The position numbers were made by a program, and so were the translations under genes. The notes below the pieces were generated by a model. It was not told the DNA's origin, searched no databases, and was given only the letters and a program-made list of their open reading frames with translations. From Planctomycetia bacterium (GTDB lineage: Bacteria; Planctomycetota; Planctomycetia; Pirellulales; JACPPG01), in assembly GCA_016191115.1 (NCBI GenBank), contig JACPPG010000044.1:62001-126000 (forward strand): a stretch of DNA of 64,000 bases. Reading direction: 5' to 3'. Shown here piece by piece: positions 33,240 to 43,000 of this stretch (positions are counted from its first letter, which is position 1; each line of letters begins with the position of its first letter).

Positions 33240-34208
33240 TTATTTCGTGTCGTCGCTCTTCGGCTCGGGGCTCTTGCCCTGGCGGACGGTCACCTTCTCG
33301 GTCACCTCCTGTGTGATCTCGCGATTGGGAGCGCTGATCTCCATGACCTGCTTTTGCTTGCCTTCCACCTTCAGCGTCCGGCCGGCGTCGACGTCGAAAT
33401 AGATCGTCGCCATCCCTTCCTGCTCGGAGATTTCGACGTCCACCTGCGAGTTCTCCTCGGGCTCGAAAGTCAACTCGGTTTTGGCGGAGATCTTCTGGAT
33501 CTTGTGCCCGTCCTTGCTTTCCTTCTCTCCCGCGGAGTAGGTAATGGCGGACTTGGTCACGCCTGCGCCGCGCATGGCGTTGGAGAAACTCTGGCTCCAC
33601 GTCACGTCGGGCGCGATGTCCTTTTCCGGCAACGGCACGAAGGACCGCTCGATCATCTCCTTGATGCTGCTCTCGGTGAGCATCCCTCCGCCAAACCCGA
33701 AGCCGCCGCGCCGCCCACCCGGCCCGCCCTGCTTGGCCAATTGCTCGGTGACCTTCTCGGGCATCTTGATGTCGCTGACCTTGCCGGTGGGCGTGACCTT
33801 GAGGCTGAACGTCTGGCCGACCAAGGCCTCGAACATCGGGCCCATCATCTCCCAGATCTGTCCTTGGCCGCTGCCGGGCTTCTTCGAGTCGTAGTCGAGT
33901 CCACCGCCGAGCGGCGAATCCATCTTCATCTGGACGCGGTCGACGGTCTGCTCGACTTCGGCGGCCCCGTCGCTGCCGACGGACTTGATCTTCCAGCTCG
34001 TGTCGAAGGTCATGGCGGAAGTGAACTCGATTTGCGACCCGCTCAGGTCGATCTTGCCGTCGATCGCGCGATCCATGACGTAGTTCATGGTTTCGCCCTG
34101 CTTGAATTTCCAGCGGAGCATCTCTCCGTGGGCGACGGTGGATGCCAGTCCGCACGCCGCAAGAGAAAGCGTCACAGCCAACCAATGGATCCGATTGCCA
34201 GAGGACAT
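33240..34208 (-). CDS. DUF6263-like exported protein
   Basis: The 322-aa protein has a signal peptide (IHWLAVTLSLAACGLASTVAHG) and a mainly beta-rich mature part that starts LRWKFKQGETMNYVMD. It contains a Gly/Arg-rich turn (GGPGGRRGGFGFGGGM, about 165-181) and a charged C-terminus. The layout resembles DUF6263, a planctomycete group of unknown function. The Arg/Gly turn splits two beta-rich halves. The start MSSGNR at 34208 is supported by AAAGG seven bases upstream; a start at 34223 is also possible. No catalytic residues can be assigned. It is convergent with the acyl-CoA dehydrogenase-like gene, separated by a hairpin (33169-33220). Confidence 0.6.
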   Translation of the reverse strand: MSSGNRIHWLAVTLSLAACGLASTVAHGEMLRWKFKQGETMNYVMDRAIDGKIDLSGSQIEFTSAMTFDTSWKIKSVGSDGAAEVEQTVDRVQMKMDSPLGGGLDYDSKKPGSGQGQIWEMMGPMFEALVGQTFSLKVTPTGKVSDIKMPEKVTEQLAKQGGPGGRRGGFGFGGGMLTESSIKEMIERSFVPLPEKDIAPDVTWSQSFSNAMRGAGVTKSAITYSAGEKESKDGHKIQKISAKTELTFEPEENSQVDVEISEQEGMATIYFDVDAGRTLKVEGKQKQVMEISAPNREITQEVTEKVTVRQGKSPEPKSDDTK

Positions 34209-34423
34209 GGGAAAGCCTTTCATGTTTTGAGGACCGACCTGGTAGAACTCGCCGCACACCTCGCCGACGCCGGCCGCGCCGCGGGACAACACCGCAGGCT
34301 CCTCGGCCGGACCACGCCCGGAACCACCTGGCCGCAGTCGAGCGCGCTCAACCGCGGCCGAACTGGCCGGTCCCGCACTGATTGTACCCCTCGCCTTTCG
34401 TTCCGCAATCGTTGGCGAGGCGA

Positions 34424-34514
34424 GGGAGGGCGAGGCTCCCGCCGAGCCGATCGTGTCAAGATTCCCAATTCTTCTAATATCGCGCGCCCGGCTCGGCGGG
34501 AGCCTCGCCCTCCC
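34424..34514. repeat. 25-bp perfect inverted repeat, GC-rich family copy 1
   Basis: GGGAGGGCGAGGCTCCCGCC and the rest of a 25-base left arm pair perfectly with 34490-34514 across a 41-base loop. A second copy with two mismatches is at 46717-46786. It occupies the centre of the 426-base divergent gap between the DUF6263-like gene and the SDR gene; nothing else is visible there. Confidence 0.9.
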
Positions 34515-34634
34515 GGGGTCTTGTCGCGTCGCATCGAGCAGATGCCAACTGACCGTGGCTGTGCTACAAAAATGGCCGGTGCCGCGCCTGCTAGCGGGAC
34601 CGCAAACTAAACTCCCCCAACTGTAGAGCTTGCC

Positions 34635-35420
34635 ATGAATATCGACGGGCGGGCGGCCATCGTTACCGGCGGAGGCACCGGCGTGGGGCGGGCCACCGCG
34701 CTCTCGCTGGCGCGGCAAGGATGCGCGGTGCTGGTGAACTACTCGCGATCGAAGGACGAGGCCGAGCAGACCGCGGCCGACGTGGCGGCCTCCGGCGTGC
34801 GGGCGCTTTGCCACAAGGCGGACGTCGCCGACGATGCGGCTTGCCGCGCCATGGTCGACGCGGCCACGAAGGAGTTCGGCCGCCTCGACGTGCTGGTGAA
34901 CAACGCCGCGACGACGCGCTTCATCCCGCACGACCGACTGGACGACGTGCAGGACGCCGACTGGGAGCGGATCCTGTCGGTCAATCTCAAAGGCCCGTTC
35001 CAATGTGCGCGCGCCGCCGCCAAGGCGATGCGCGCGGCCGGCGCCGGCGCGATCGTCAACGTCGCCAGCGTCGCTGGGATCGCCGCCAACGGCAGCTCCA
35101 TCCCCTATTGCGCCTCGAAGGCCGCGCTCATCAACATGACGATTGCACTGGCGCGCGTGCTGGCCCCCTCGATACGCGTCAACGCCGTGGCCCCGGGATT
35201 CATCGACGGCCGGTGGTTGCGGGCCGGGTTGGGCGCCGCGTACGATGGGGCGATGAAGATGTTCGAGCAGAAACTTCCGCTCGGGCGCGTCTGCCAGCCG
35301 GAGGACGTCGCCGCCGCGATTATGAGTCTGATCACGGGCTCCGACCTGGTGACCGGCCAGACGATCGTCTGCGACAGCGGCATGCTGATCGCCGATTTCG
35401 CGCGACTCAGTAGGCAGTAG
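34635..35420 (+). CDS. SDR family oxidoreductase
   Basis: This is a 261-aa classical short-chain dehydrogenase. The cofactor loop TGGGTGVG (11-18) is followed by LVNNAA (87-92), the catalytic serine in VNVASVAG (Ser145), and Tyr158/Lys162 in YCASK. The NY after the second strand (LVNYSRSK) and the absence of an acidic residue there suggest NADP preference. The later PG and GFIDGRW loop is standard. The product is FabG-like, but substrate cannot be told. It is 11 bases upstream of the Gfo/Idh/MocA gene on the same strand, so the two are likely cotranscribed and may act on one sugar or cyclitol path. Confidence 0.88.
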   Translation: MNIDGRAAIVTGGGTGVGRATALSLARQGCAVLVNYSRSKDEAEQTAADVAASGVRALCHKADVADDAACRAMVDAATKEFGRLDVLVNNAATTRFIPHDRLDDVQDADWERILSVNLKGPFQCARAAAKAMRAAGAGAIVNVASVAGIAANGSSIPYCASKAALINMTIALARVLAPSIRVNAVAPGFIDGRWLRAGLGAAYDGAMKMFEQKLPLGRVCQPEDVAAAIMSLITGSDLVTGQTIVCDSGMLIADFARLSRQ

Positions 35421-35431
35421 GCCTGCTACTT

Positions 35432-36478
35432 ATGATCAACGTCGGCATCGCCGGTATCGGCTTCATGGGCATGATCCACTACCTGGCGTACCAGCAGGTG
35501 CGCGGGGCGAAGGTCGCGGCGATCGCCACGCGCGACCGCAAGAAGCTCGTCGGCGACTGGCGCGGCATCCAGGGGAACTTCGGCCCGCCGGGCACGAAGA
35601 TGGACCTGGCCGGCGTGCGCGGCTACGCCGACTGGCGCGAACTGGTAGCCGACCCGCACATCGATCTGGTGGACGTCTGCCTGCCACCGGCGATGCACGC
35701 TGAAGTGGCGGTGGCGGCCCTGGCGGCCGGCAAGCACGTCTTTTGCGAGAAGCCGATCGCCGTGCTCGCCGCCGATGCCAAGCGGATGGTCCGCGCCGCC
35801 GACAAGGCCCGCAAGTTGTTGATGATCGGCCACGTGCTGCCGTTTTTTCCCGAGTACGCGTTTGCTCGCGAGGCGATCGCCGGCGGCAAATACGGCCGGC
35901 TCTTGGGAGGCCACTTCAAGCGGATCATTTCCGAACCCGAGTGGCTGCCCGACTTCTTCGATCCACAGAAGGTCGGCGGGCCGGTCGTGGACCTGCACAT
36001 TCACGACGCGCATTTCATCCGCCTGGTGTGCGGCATGCCGGCCGGGGTGTTCAGCTCGGGCCGGATGCGCGGCGACGTGGTTGAGTTTCTCACCACGCAA
36101 TTCCTGTTCGGCGATCGCCCGCTGTCAATCACGGCCACGAGCGGCGTCATCGGCCAGCAAGGGCGCAGCTTCACGCACGGCTTCGAGATCTATCTCGAAC
36201 GGGCGACGCTCGCATACGAGTCCGCCGTCTATCGCGGCGAAGCGAAAGTGGCCACTCCGCTGACGCTACTAACGGCCGACGGCCGCGTGCAGCGACCCAA
36301 GCTCAAGGCCGCGGACGCGTTCGCGGCCGAATTGCGCGAGGTCGCCGCGTCGATCGAACGGAACCGGCCCTCGGAGCTATTGGGGGGCGAACTGGCCCGC
36401 GACGCACTCGTGCTCTGCCACTGCCAGACCGAATCGGTGCGCCGCGGCCGCGCGGTCAAGGCGCCGGCAGCGGACTAA
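35432..36478 (+). CDS. Gfo/Idh/MocA family oxidoreductase
   Basis: The 348-aa NAD(P)-dependent enzyme begins with the Rossmann loop VGIAGIGFMGMIHYLAY. It has VCLPPAMHAEVAVAALAAGKHVFCEKPIAV, the EKP motif of the family, and HDAHFIRLVCG in the C-terminal domain, with His residues at the catalytic position. Members oxidise sugars or inositols. It has no signal peptide, unlike many planctomycete paralogs, so it is cytoplasmic. It follows the SDR gene with 11 bases between. A joint role in sugar or polyol oxidation is inferred. Confidence 0.9.
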   Translation: MINVGIAGIGFMGMIHYLAYQQVRGAKVAAIATRDRKKLVGDWRGIQGNFGPPGTKMDLAGVRGYADWRELVADPHIDLVDVCLPPAMHAEVAVAALAAGKHVFCEKPIAVLAADAKRMVRAADKARKLLMIGHVLPFFPEYAFAREAIAGGKYGRLLGGHFKRIISEPEWLPDFFDPQKVGGPVVDLHIHDAHFIRLVCGMPAGVFSSGRMRGDVVEFLTTQFLFGDRPLSITATSGVIGQQGRSFTHGFEIYLERATLAYESAVYRGEAKVATPLTLLTADGRVQRPKLKAADAFAAELREVAASIERNRPSELLGGELARDALVLCHCQTESVRRGRAVKAPAAD

Positions 36479-36573
36479 AATGGTCAGAGTGAATGACGAC
36501 CGGCGCTGACGACCAGGCACCGCTCTTCTTCCCATTCATCATTCCGCATTGCATTCATCATTCGCGTGCTTCG

Positions 36574-37764
36574 TTAGCCCGCCTTCTCCGGCCCCTCCTT
36601 GGCGGCGATAAACGCATCCCGCTTGGGGAACTTCTCAAAGAGCGCCGCCGGCTGGCCGAAATTCGTCGCCAGCACGTCGGTCGGGTTGCCGGCGATCCAC
36701 TGCGACAGGTCGATCGTTTCATAAACGCCCGTGTTGAACCCGATCAGGACGCGGCACGGTTTGGCGGCGACGTTCTCGATCGAGTGGCCGTATCCTTGCG
36801 GGATGTAGCCCACGTCCCCTTTCTCCAACGTCTCGACCCGGTAGCGGCCGTGCGAGCCGAACATGGTGACGCTGATATTTCCGTCGATGAGGTAGTGCCA
36901 CTCGTCGGCGGTCGGATGCCAGTGCAACTCACGCAGCGCGCCGGGCTCCAGGTCGAGAATCACGCCGGCGATCGTCTTTGAGATCTCGAACCGCGTCGAG
37001 TCGACCCGCCACTCGCGGCCCCCTTTGAAGACGCGGTGCGGCGGCTGGGCCAGCAATCGATATTTGTGCGTCTGCGGCGGCGGCTTCCAACCCTGCAGCG
37101 GCTTGGCCGGCTGCGCGGGCGGCGCCTTGCCGCGGGCAAAATAGACTTCATCTTTCGGAAAACCGTCGAACGCGGACTCCGGCAGCCCGAAATTCTTTGC
37201 CAACAGTGCCTTGGGCGTGTGGCCCAGCCAGTCCGTGATGCTGAACGTGCCGAACTCGGAGAAATAGCCGTTGTCGAAGATCAGGATGAAGTGGCACGGC
37301 TTGTCCCCCAGGCATTCCAGCATGTGCCCGTGGCCGCGCGGGAAGTACCAGATGTCGCCGGGATCGAAGTCGTTGGTTTCGGCGTAGCCGCGTGGGTCGA
37401 TGACCGTGGTGCGGACGCGCCCGTCGAGGACGAAGGCCCACTCGGCGGCCGTGGCATGCCAGTGCAGCTCGCGCATGGCGCCCGGCTCGAGTCGCATGGA
37501 GACGCCGGCGATCCCCTTGGAAATCGGCAACTGTTCGACGGTGGCCTCCTTGCCGAAGCTGTCGCCGATCGCCTTGCCGCTGGATTTTTCCAGGGCAAAC
37601 TTGAACGTCGGCAGTTCCTTGCCCGCCAGCAAAGGGTCGGGCACGTTGTTCATGAAACTGGGGTCGCCGGCATGCGCACTATGGGACCCGGCAAACGTCG
37701 CGGTCGCGGCAGCCGCCAAGGCGGCGGCACTCGTCAGAAGATCCCTGCGCTCGAAGGCCAACAT
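36574..37764 (-). CDS. bicupin, oxalate-decarboxylase-like
   Basis: The 396-aa protein has a Tat-like leader (ERRDLLTSAAALAAAATATF) and two cupin domains, each with the metal motif ELHWH. In domain 1 these are His101, His103, Glu108 and a His near 147 (GHGHMLE). Domain 2 repeats ELHWHPTADEW. The OxdC lid loop of Bacillus (SENST) is replaced here by SEFGT (about 169-173), which keeps the key Glu. This suggests oxalate decarboxylase or a close relative using manganese. A GGAGG lies eight bases before ATG 37764, which settles the start. It is exported, so it acts outside the cytoplasm. Confidence 0.82.
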   Translation of the reverse strand: MLAFERRDLLTSAAALAAAATATFAGSHSAHAGDPSFMNNVPDPLLAGKELPTFKFALEKSSGKAIGDSFGKEATVEQLPISKGIAGVSMRLEPGAMRELHWHATAAEWAFVLDGRVRTTVIDPRGYAETNDFDPGDIWYFPRGHGHMLECLGDKPCHFILIFDNGYFSEFGTFSITDWLGHTPKALLAKNFGLPESAFDGFPKDEVYFARGKAPPAQPAKPLQGWKPPPQTHKYRLLAQPPHRVFKGGREWRVDSTRFEISKTIAGVILDLEPGALRELHWHPTADEWHYLIDGNISVTMFGSHGRYRVETLEKGDVGYIPQGYGHSIENVAAKPCRVLIGFNTGVYETIDLSQWIAGNPTDVLATNFGQPAALFEKFPKRDAFIAAKEGPEKAG

Positions 37765-37860
37765 CGTTGCGTCCTCCATGTATCGCGAGAAATAGCCTGA
37801 TGTCGCCGTCAATCATACCCATTTCGGCGGCTACCCGGCTATTCGGGCGGCCATAACACC

Positions 37861-37997
37861 AGGGCCGTTCACAGATTCAAGCTTGCCGGCGGCGCACCGG
37901 CGGGAAAGTGGGACAGGCACCGAGACGCAACGTTGGTCTGAAAGGACTTGCGCTGTTTATGCTCGGAGCCAGTCCCATTTTCCCGCCTCGCCATTTT
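37861..37997 (-). repeat. dispersed 155-bp palindrome, family 1, copy 3 (truncated)
   Basis: This copy is in the opposite orientation to copies 1 and 2. It keeps the AGGGCCGTTC end and both inner arms but breaks off after CCTCGCCATTTT. The last 18 bases seen in other copies are missing, and the sequence runs directly into the aldehyde dehydrogenase coding region. Confidence 0.85.
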
Positions 37998-39696
37998 TTA
38001 TCAGGAGCAGACGGGGCAAGTCACGCCGCGCGACGTGATCGACCGCTGCCTCGACGACCTGGCCGACGGCAAGTCGCGGTGGCGCGAAACGCCGCTCGAA
38101 CGCCGCATCGACCTGGCCCGCGCCTGCCTTGAAGGGGCGATCGCCACCGCCGACCGGTGGGTCGCCGAAGCCTGCCGCGCCAAGGGGATCGAGCCCGATA
38201 CGCCGCTCGAGGCCGAGGAAACGGCCGCCGGTCCCATGGCCACGGTCCGCTACCTGGCCTTGCTGGTCCGCTCGCTTGAGGACGTCAAACGCGAGGGGCG
38301 CCCGCGCCTGCCCGGCCGCGTCGCGACGACCGCCAACGGGCAGCTCGCGGTGCAAGTCTTCCCCACGCGCGGCATGTTCGATTCGGTGCTCTTCCGCGGC
38401 TTCCGCGCCGACGTGTGGATGCAGCCCGGCGTCACGCGCGAGAACCTGCCCGAGCACGTCGCGCGCACCGTGCGGCCCGGCGCGGCCGAGCCGGGGATCG
38501 CGCTGGTGCTGGGGGCGGGCAACGTCAGCAGCATCGCCCCGACCGACGCCTTCAGCAAGCTGTTCCAGGAAGGCAAGGTCGTGCTCTTGAAGATGAACCC
38601 GGTCAACGAATACCTGGGCGGCATCTTTGCTCAGGCATTTGCGCCGCTGATCGAGGAAGGCTTCTTGCGGATCATTTACGGTGGTGCCGAGGCGGGCACG
38701 TACGCCGTCGAACACCCGCAGGTCGACGAGGTGCACATCACCGGCTCCGTCTATTCGCACGAGACGATCGTGTGGGGACCGCCAGGCGCGGAGCGCGATC
38801 GCCGCAAGGCCGAGAGTGCGCCGCGGCTGCGCAAACGGATCACCAGTGAGCTGGGGAACGTCACGCCGTGGATCGTCGTGCCGGGCCCTTACAGCGATCG
38901 CGAGCTCGATTTCCAGGCCGAGAACGTGGCGGCCATGATCGCGAATAACGCCTCGTTCAACTGCATCGCCACGAAGATGATCGTCACCGCGCGCAACTGG
39001 CCGGACCGCGAGCGGTTCCTGGACAAGATCGAGGCGGTGCTGGCGCGAATCCCCCGCCGCCGCGCGTACTATCCCGGCGCCCTAGAGCGCTTTACGCGCT
39101 TCACCGGCCGGCGGCCCGACGAGGGGCCCGCGGGCACGTTGCCGTGGACCCTGCTGCGCGACGCGCGGCCGGAGAGCGATCCGCATCTGTTTGACGAGGA
39201 ATCGTTCGTGTGCGTCTGTGCCGAGACGGCGCTCGACGCGGCCTCGCCGGAGGAGTTTCTGCGGCGAGCGCCGGACTTCGTCAACGACCGACTATGGGGC
39301 AATTTGGGGGCCGGCCTGATGATCCACCCCAAGACGCGCCGCCAGCCGGGCGGCGAGGCGTCGCTCCAGGACGCGATCGCACGGCTCCGTTTCGGCACGG
39401 TCGGCATCAACCACTGGCCGGCCATCAGCTACGCCCTGATGTGCACGCCCTGGGGCGGCTTTCCCGAGGGGACGCTGGCCGACCCCAAGAGTGGACTGGG
39501 CTGGGTCCACAACACCTACCTGCTCGACGCGGCGCAGAAGACGGTGCTCGAAGGCCCGCTCACCATGTCGCCCAAGCCGTTCTGGTTCCCCACCCACCGC
39601 ACCGCGCACGTCCTGGCCCGCAAGACGATCGAGCTCGTGCACCGCCCCTCGGTGTGGAAGCTGCCGGCCCTGATGCTGCCGGCCCTGCGCGGCTGA
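37948..39696 (+). CDS. aldehyde dehydrogenase family protein
   Basis: The protein of up to 582 aa has aldehyde dehydrogenase features: LVLGAGNVSSIAPTDAFSKLF (cofactor-binding region), KMNPVNEYLGG, VHITGSVYSHETI, the Glu motif TSELGNVTPW and the catalytic cysteine in NNASFNCIATKM. The C-terminal half (RLRFGTVGINHW, MCTPWGGFPEG) fits the superfamily, but length and sequence differ from typical 480-aa enzymes. The 5' end is unclear: the open frame begins at TTG 37948 inside repeat copy 3, and native-looking protein starts around VTPRDVIDRC. GTG 38035 is a possible true start. No good ribosome binding site is seen for either. A second repeat copy follows the gene. Confidence 0.75.
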   Translation: MRCLCSEPVPFSRLAIFYQEQTGQVTPRDVIDRCLDDLADGKSRWRETPLERRIDLARACLEGAIATADRWVAEACRAKGIEPDTPLEAEETAAGPMATVRYLALLVRSLEDVKREGRPRLPGRVATTANGQLAVQVFPTRGMFDSVLFRGFRADVWMQPGVTRENLPEHVARTVRPGAAEPGIALVLGAGNVSSIAPTDAFSKLFQEGKVVLLKMNPVNEYLGGIFAQAFAPLIEEGFLRIIYGGAEAGTYAVEHPQVDEVHITGSVYSHETIVWGPPGAERDRRKAESAPRLRKRITSELGNVTPWIVVPGPYSDRELDFQAENVAAMIANNASFNCIATKMIVTARNWPDRERFLDKIEAVLARIPRRRAYYPGALERFTRFTGRRPDEGPAGTLPWTLLRDARPESDPHLFDEESFVCVCAETALDAASPEEFLRRAPDFVNDRLWGNLGAGLMIHPKTRRQPGGEASLQDAIARLRFGTVGINHWPAISYALMCTPWGGFPEGTLADPKSGLGWVHNTYLLDAAQKTVLEGPLTMSPKPFWFPTHRTAHVLARKTIELVHRPSVWKLPALMLPALRG

Positions 39697-39737
39697 CCGC
39701 AGGGAGCACGCGTCGTTGCTCCGTGCGACTTCCGGTG

Positions 39738-39763
39738 CCATGCCCACGCTTGCGTGGGCATGG
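39738..39763. repeat. 12-bp perfect inverted repeat
   Basis: CCATGCCCACGC and GCGTGGGCATGG with a 2-base loop. The word recurs at 18346-18370. It replaces the first third of family-1 copy 4, which starts two bases later. Confidence 0.8.
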
Positions 39764-39764
39764 C

Positions 39765-39874
39765 AAGTGGGACAGGCACCGAGACGAAACGTTGGTCTGA
39801 AAGGGCTTGCGCTGTTTATGCTCGGAGCCAGTCCCATTTTCCCGCCTCGCCATTTTGAAAAACAGAATGGCCCT
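39765..39874 (-). repeat. dispersed 155-bp palindrome, family 1, copy 4 (5' truncated)
   Basis: This copy has the same orientation as copy 3. It starts at AAGTGGGACAGGC and runs through to GAATGGCCCT. The outer end and first inner-arm bases are missing and the CCATGCCCACGC hairpin takes their place. Together with copy 3 it brackets the aldehyde dehydrogenase gene. The 310-base gap between that gene and the next (39697-40006) holds only these repeats. Confidence 0.85.
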
Positions 39875-40006
39875 GACATCTTCCCGCCGGCGCTGGCATG
39901 CACCCTTTTGCTCAGTTATTGTCAAAGGGCTATTCCGCCGCGCGGGCGGCTTCTTTACTTGGTCGTTTCGTGCCGCGCTACAGGCACCTAAGAAGGACCC
40001 GTCATC

Positions 40007-43000
40007 ATGTGCACACGTTGGCCGCTGGCTATTGCCATCGCGATTCTCACAACATGTCAGGTCGGTTTGGCCGCCGCGCCGCGCACGGCGCCGCCACCGG
40101 GCTTGCGCGAGACGTCGCGCACCGTGCACGCCATCACCGGCGCGCGAATCGTCGTCTCGCCCGACCGGACGATCGAGCGCGGCACGTTAGTGGTGCGTGA
40201 CGGGCTGATCGTCGCCGTCGGCGAGAATGTCGAGCCGCCGGCCGACGCGCAAACGTGGAACGCGGCCGGCAAGACGCTCTATCCGGGATTCATCGACGCC
40301 TACGGCGAGCTATCGGCCGATGCCTCGCGCGGCGCCGCGAACGACCGCTCGGGCGCCGCCTATTGGAACGCGAACATCGTTCCGCAGGTCCGCGCCGGCC
40401 AGCAGTACGCCAGCGACGCCGCGGCCAATCGCAAGCTGCGCTCGCAAGGCATCACCGCCCGCCTCGTCGCGCCCTCGGCGGGAATCATCAAGGGCATTAG
40501 CGCGCTGGTGAGCACCGCCGACGACGGCGGCAAGCAGGTCATTCTGAAAGATCAAGTGGCGCTGCACTTCAAGCTGACCACGTCGCGCGGCGGAGGGGGA
40601 TATCCCAATTCACCGATGGGAGCCTTCACGCTCGTGCGGCAGGCGTTTTACGACGCCGGGTGGTACGGCCAGGCCTGGGATATCTATCAGCAGAACCACG
40701 ACGCCCCGCGGCCCGAGCGCAGCGACGCCCTGGCCGTCTTGCGCGGCTATTTGGGCGGCAAACTGCCCGTGGTCATTGACGCCAGCGACGAGCTGTACTT
40801 CTTCCGCGCCGACAGAATCGGCGACGAGTTCGGGCTCGACGTGATCGTCCGCGGCTCGGGCGAGGAGTACAAGCGCGTGGCCGAGATCAAGGCCACCGGC
40901 CGGCCCGTGATCGTTCCGCTCAACTTCCCGCGCGCCGCCAACGTCTCCACGCCCGAGGCGGCGATGAACGTCTCGCTCGAGCGGCTGATGCACTGGGACC
41001 TGGCGCCGGAGAACGCCGCCCGGCTGGCCGAGGCCCAGATCAAATTCGCGTTTACATCCTACGGATTGCGCGATACGGCCGGGTTCCTGACGGCCGTCCG
41101 CAAGGCCGTGAAGCGCGGGCTCGCGCCCGGGGCGGCGCTAAAGGCCCTGACCGTCGCCCCGGCCGAGTTATTCGGGATGGGCCAGCGGCTGGGCACGCTG
41201 GAAGTGGGCAAAGCGGCCAACATCGTCGTCGCCGGCGGTGACCTGTTTGCCGCCAAGACGAAGGTCCTCGAAACGTGGGTCGACGGAACCCGGCACGAGA
41301 TCGAGGCCGAGCCCTTGGCCGACGTGCGCGGAACCTGGAACGTCGACGTGACTAAGCCAGATGGCGAGAAGGAAACCCTTGTCCTTGAGCTTTCCGGTCA
41401 GCCGAACAAGCTGTCGGGCAAGATCAAGCGCGGCGACAAAGCCTCGTCGCTCGTGGCCCCGGCGCTCGCCGAGTTGCAATTCACCGCCTCGTTCAAGGGC
41501 AAGCCGGTCGATTTCGAGGGCGTGTTGCAGCTCAGCGGCACGCTACAGAATGCGCCGCGGTCGAACGACGCGGCGGCTGCGCCTGCGGGCAACGACACAC
41601 CAGACCTGTCGTGGATCGGTGTGATCGTATGGCATGATGGGCAGAAGACGGCGTGTACCGCCACGCGCGTGGAAAAAGCCAAGAAGCCGGAGCAGGAAGA
41701 CTCCTCGTCGGACGCCGAAGGAGAAAAGGCAGACAAGGAAAAACCTGCCGACGAAGCAAAGCCTGAAGACAAGGATAAGCCCGACGACAAACCACCAGAG
41801 AAGGAAAAACCGGCCGCCGAGGAGAAGCCGGCGAAGGAAGCCGCCCCGACGAAAGAAGAAAGGAAGCCCACCGAGAAGGACGCACCAGTGGGCACCGCGA
41901 AGACCGAGGAAAGGCCCACGAAGGAGACCGAAGCTGCGCCGGCCAAGCCCGGCGACGCCGCGAAGACCGACAAGCCGACGCGGGCGCTCGCGGACGTCAA
42001 CTATCCGCTGGGCGATTTCGGCCGCAAAGCACCGCCCGAACAGCCCCGCGTGCTGGTGTTCCGCAACGCCACGGTGTGGACGAGCGGACCGCAGGGCCGG
42101 TTGGACAACGCCGACGTGCTGGTCGAGCAGGGCAAGATCAAGGCCGTCGGCCCGGGACTTGCCGCGCCCGACGATGCGGTCGTGATCGACGCGGCCGGCA
42201 AGCACATCTCGCCGGGCATCATCGACTGCCATTCGCACGTCGCCACCGACGGCGGCGTGAACGAATCGGGCCAGACCATCTCGGCCGAGGTCCGCATCGG
42301 CGATTTCGTCGATTGCAATGACATCAATATCTACCGGCAATTGGCCGGCGGCGTCACCTCGTCGAATATCCTGCACGGCTCGGCCAACACGATCGGCGGC
42401 CAGAACCAGGTGCTCAAGTTCCGCTGGGGGTGCGCGCCCGAGGAGATGAAATTCGCCGCCGCCCCGCCCGGCATCAAGTTCGCGCTGGGCGAGAACGTAA
42501 AACAGAGCAACTGGGGCGAGCGCGCCAGCAACCGCTACCCGCAAACCCGCATGGGCGTCGAGCAACTTGTCCGCGACGCGTTCCGCGCGGCGCAGCAGTA
42601 CCGGCAAAACTGGGATGAATGGAACCGCAAGAAGGTCGGCCTGCCGCCGCGCGTCGATCTGGAGCTTGAAGCGCTGGCCGAGGTAGTCGAGGGGAAGCGA
42701 CTGATTCACTGTCATTCTTATCGGCAGGACGAGATTCTCGCGCTCATGCGCACGTGCGAGGCGTTCAACGTGCAGATCGCCACGTTCCAGCACATCCTCG
42801 AAGGATATAAGGTGGCCGACCTGATGGCGAAGCACGGCGTCGGCGGCTCCAGCTTCTCGGACTGGTGGGCCTACAAGTTCGAGGTGTTCGACGCCATCCC
42901 CTATAACGGCGCGCTCCTGCACAACGCCGGCGTGGTCGTGTCGTTCAATTCCGACGATGCCGAGCTAGCCCGCCGGCTCAATCTCGAAGCGGCCAAAGCG

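Noticed and set aside
41675..41990. Lys/Glu/Pro-rich stretch taken as a separate gene or frameshift
   Set aside because: It is in the same frame as both amidohydrolase domains with no stop, so it is a linker.
41543..42922. A 459-codon minus-strand frame inside the tandem amidohydrolase gene
   Set aside because: It is antisense to a gene with intact signal peptide and motif blocks. Its Phe/Leu/Arg-rich content mirrors the Lys/Glu-rich linker.
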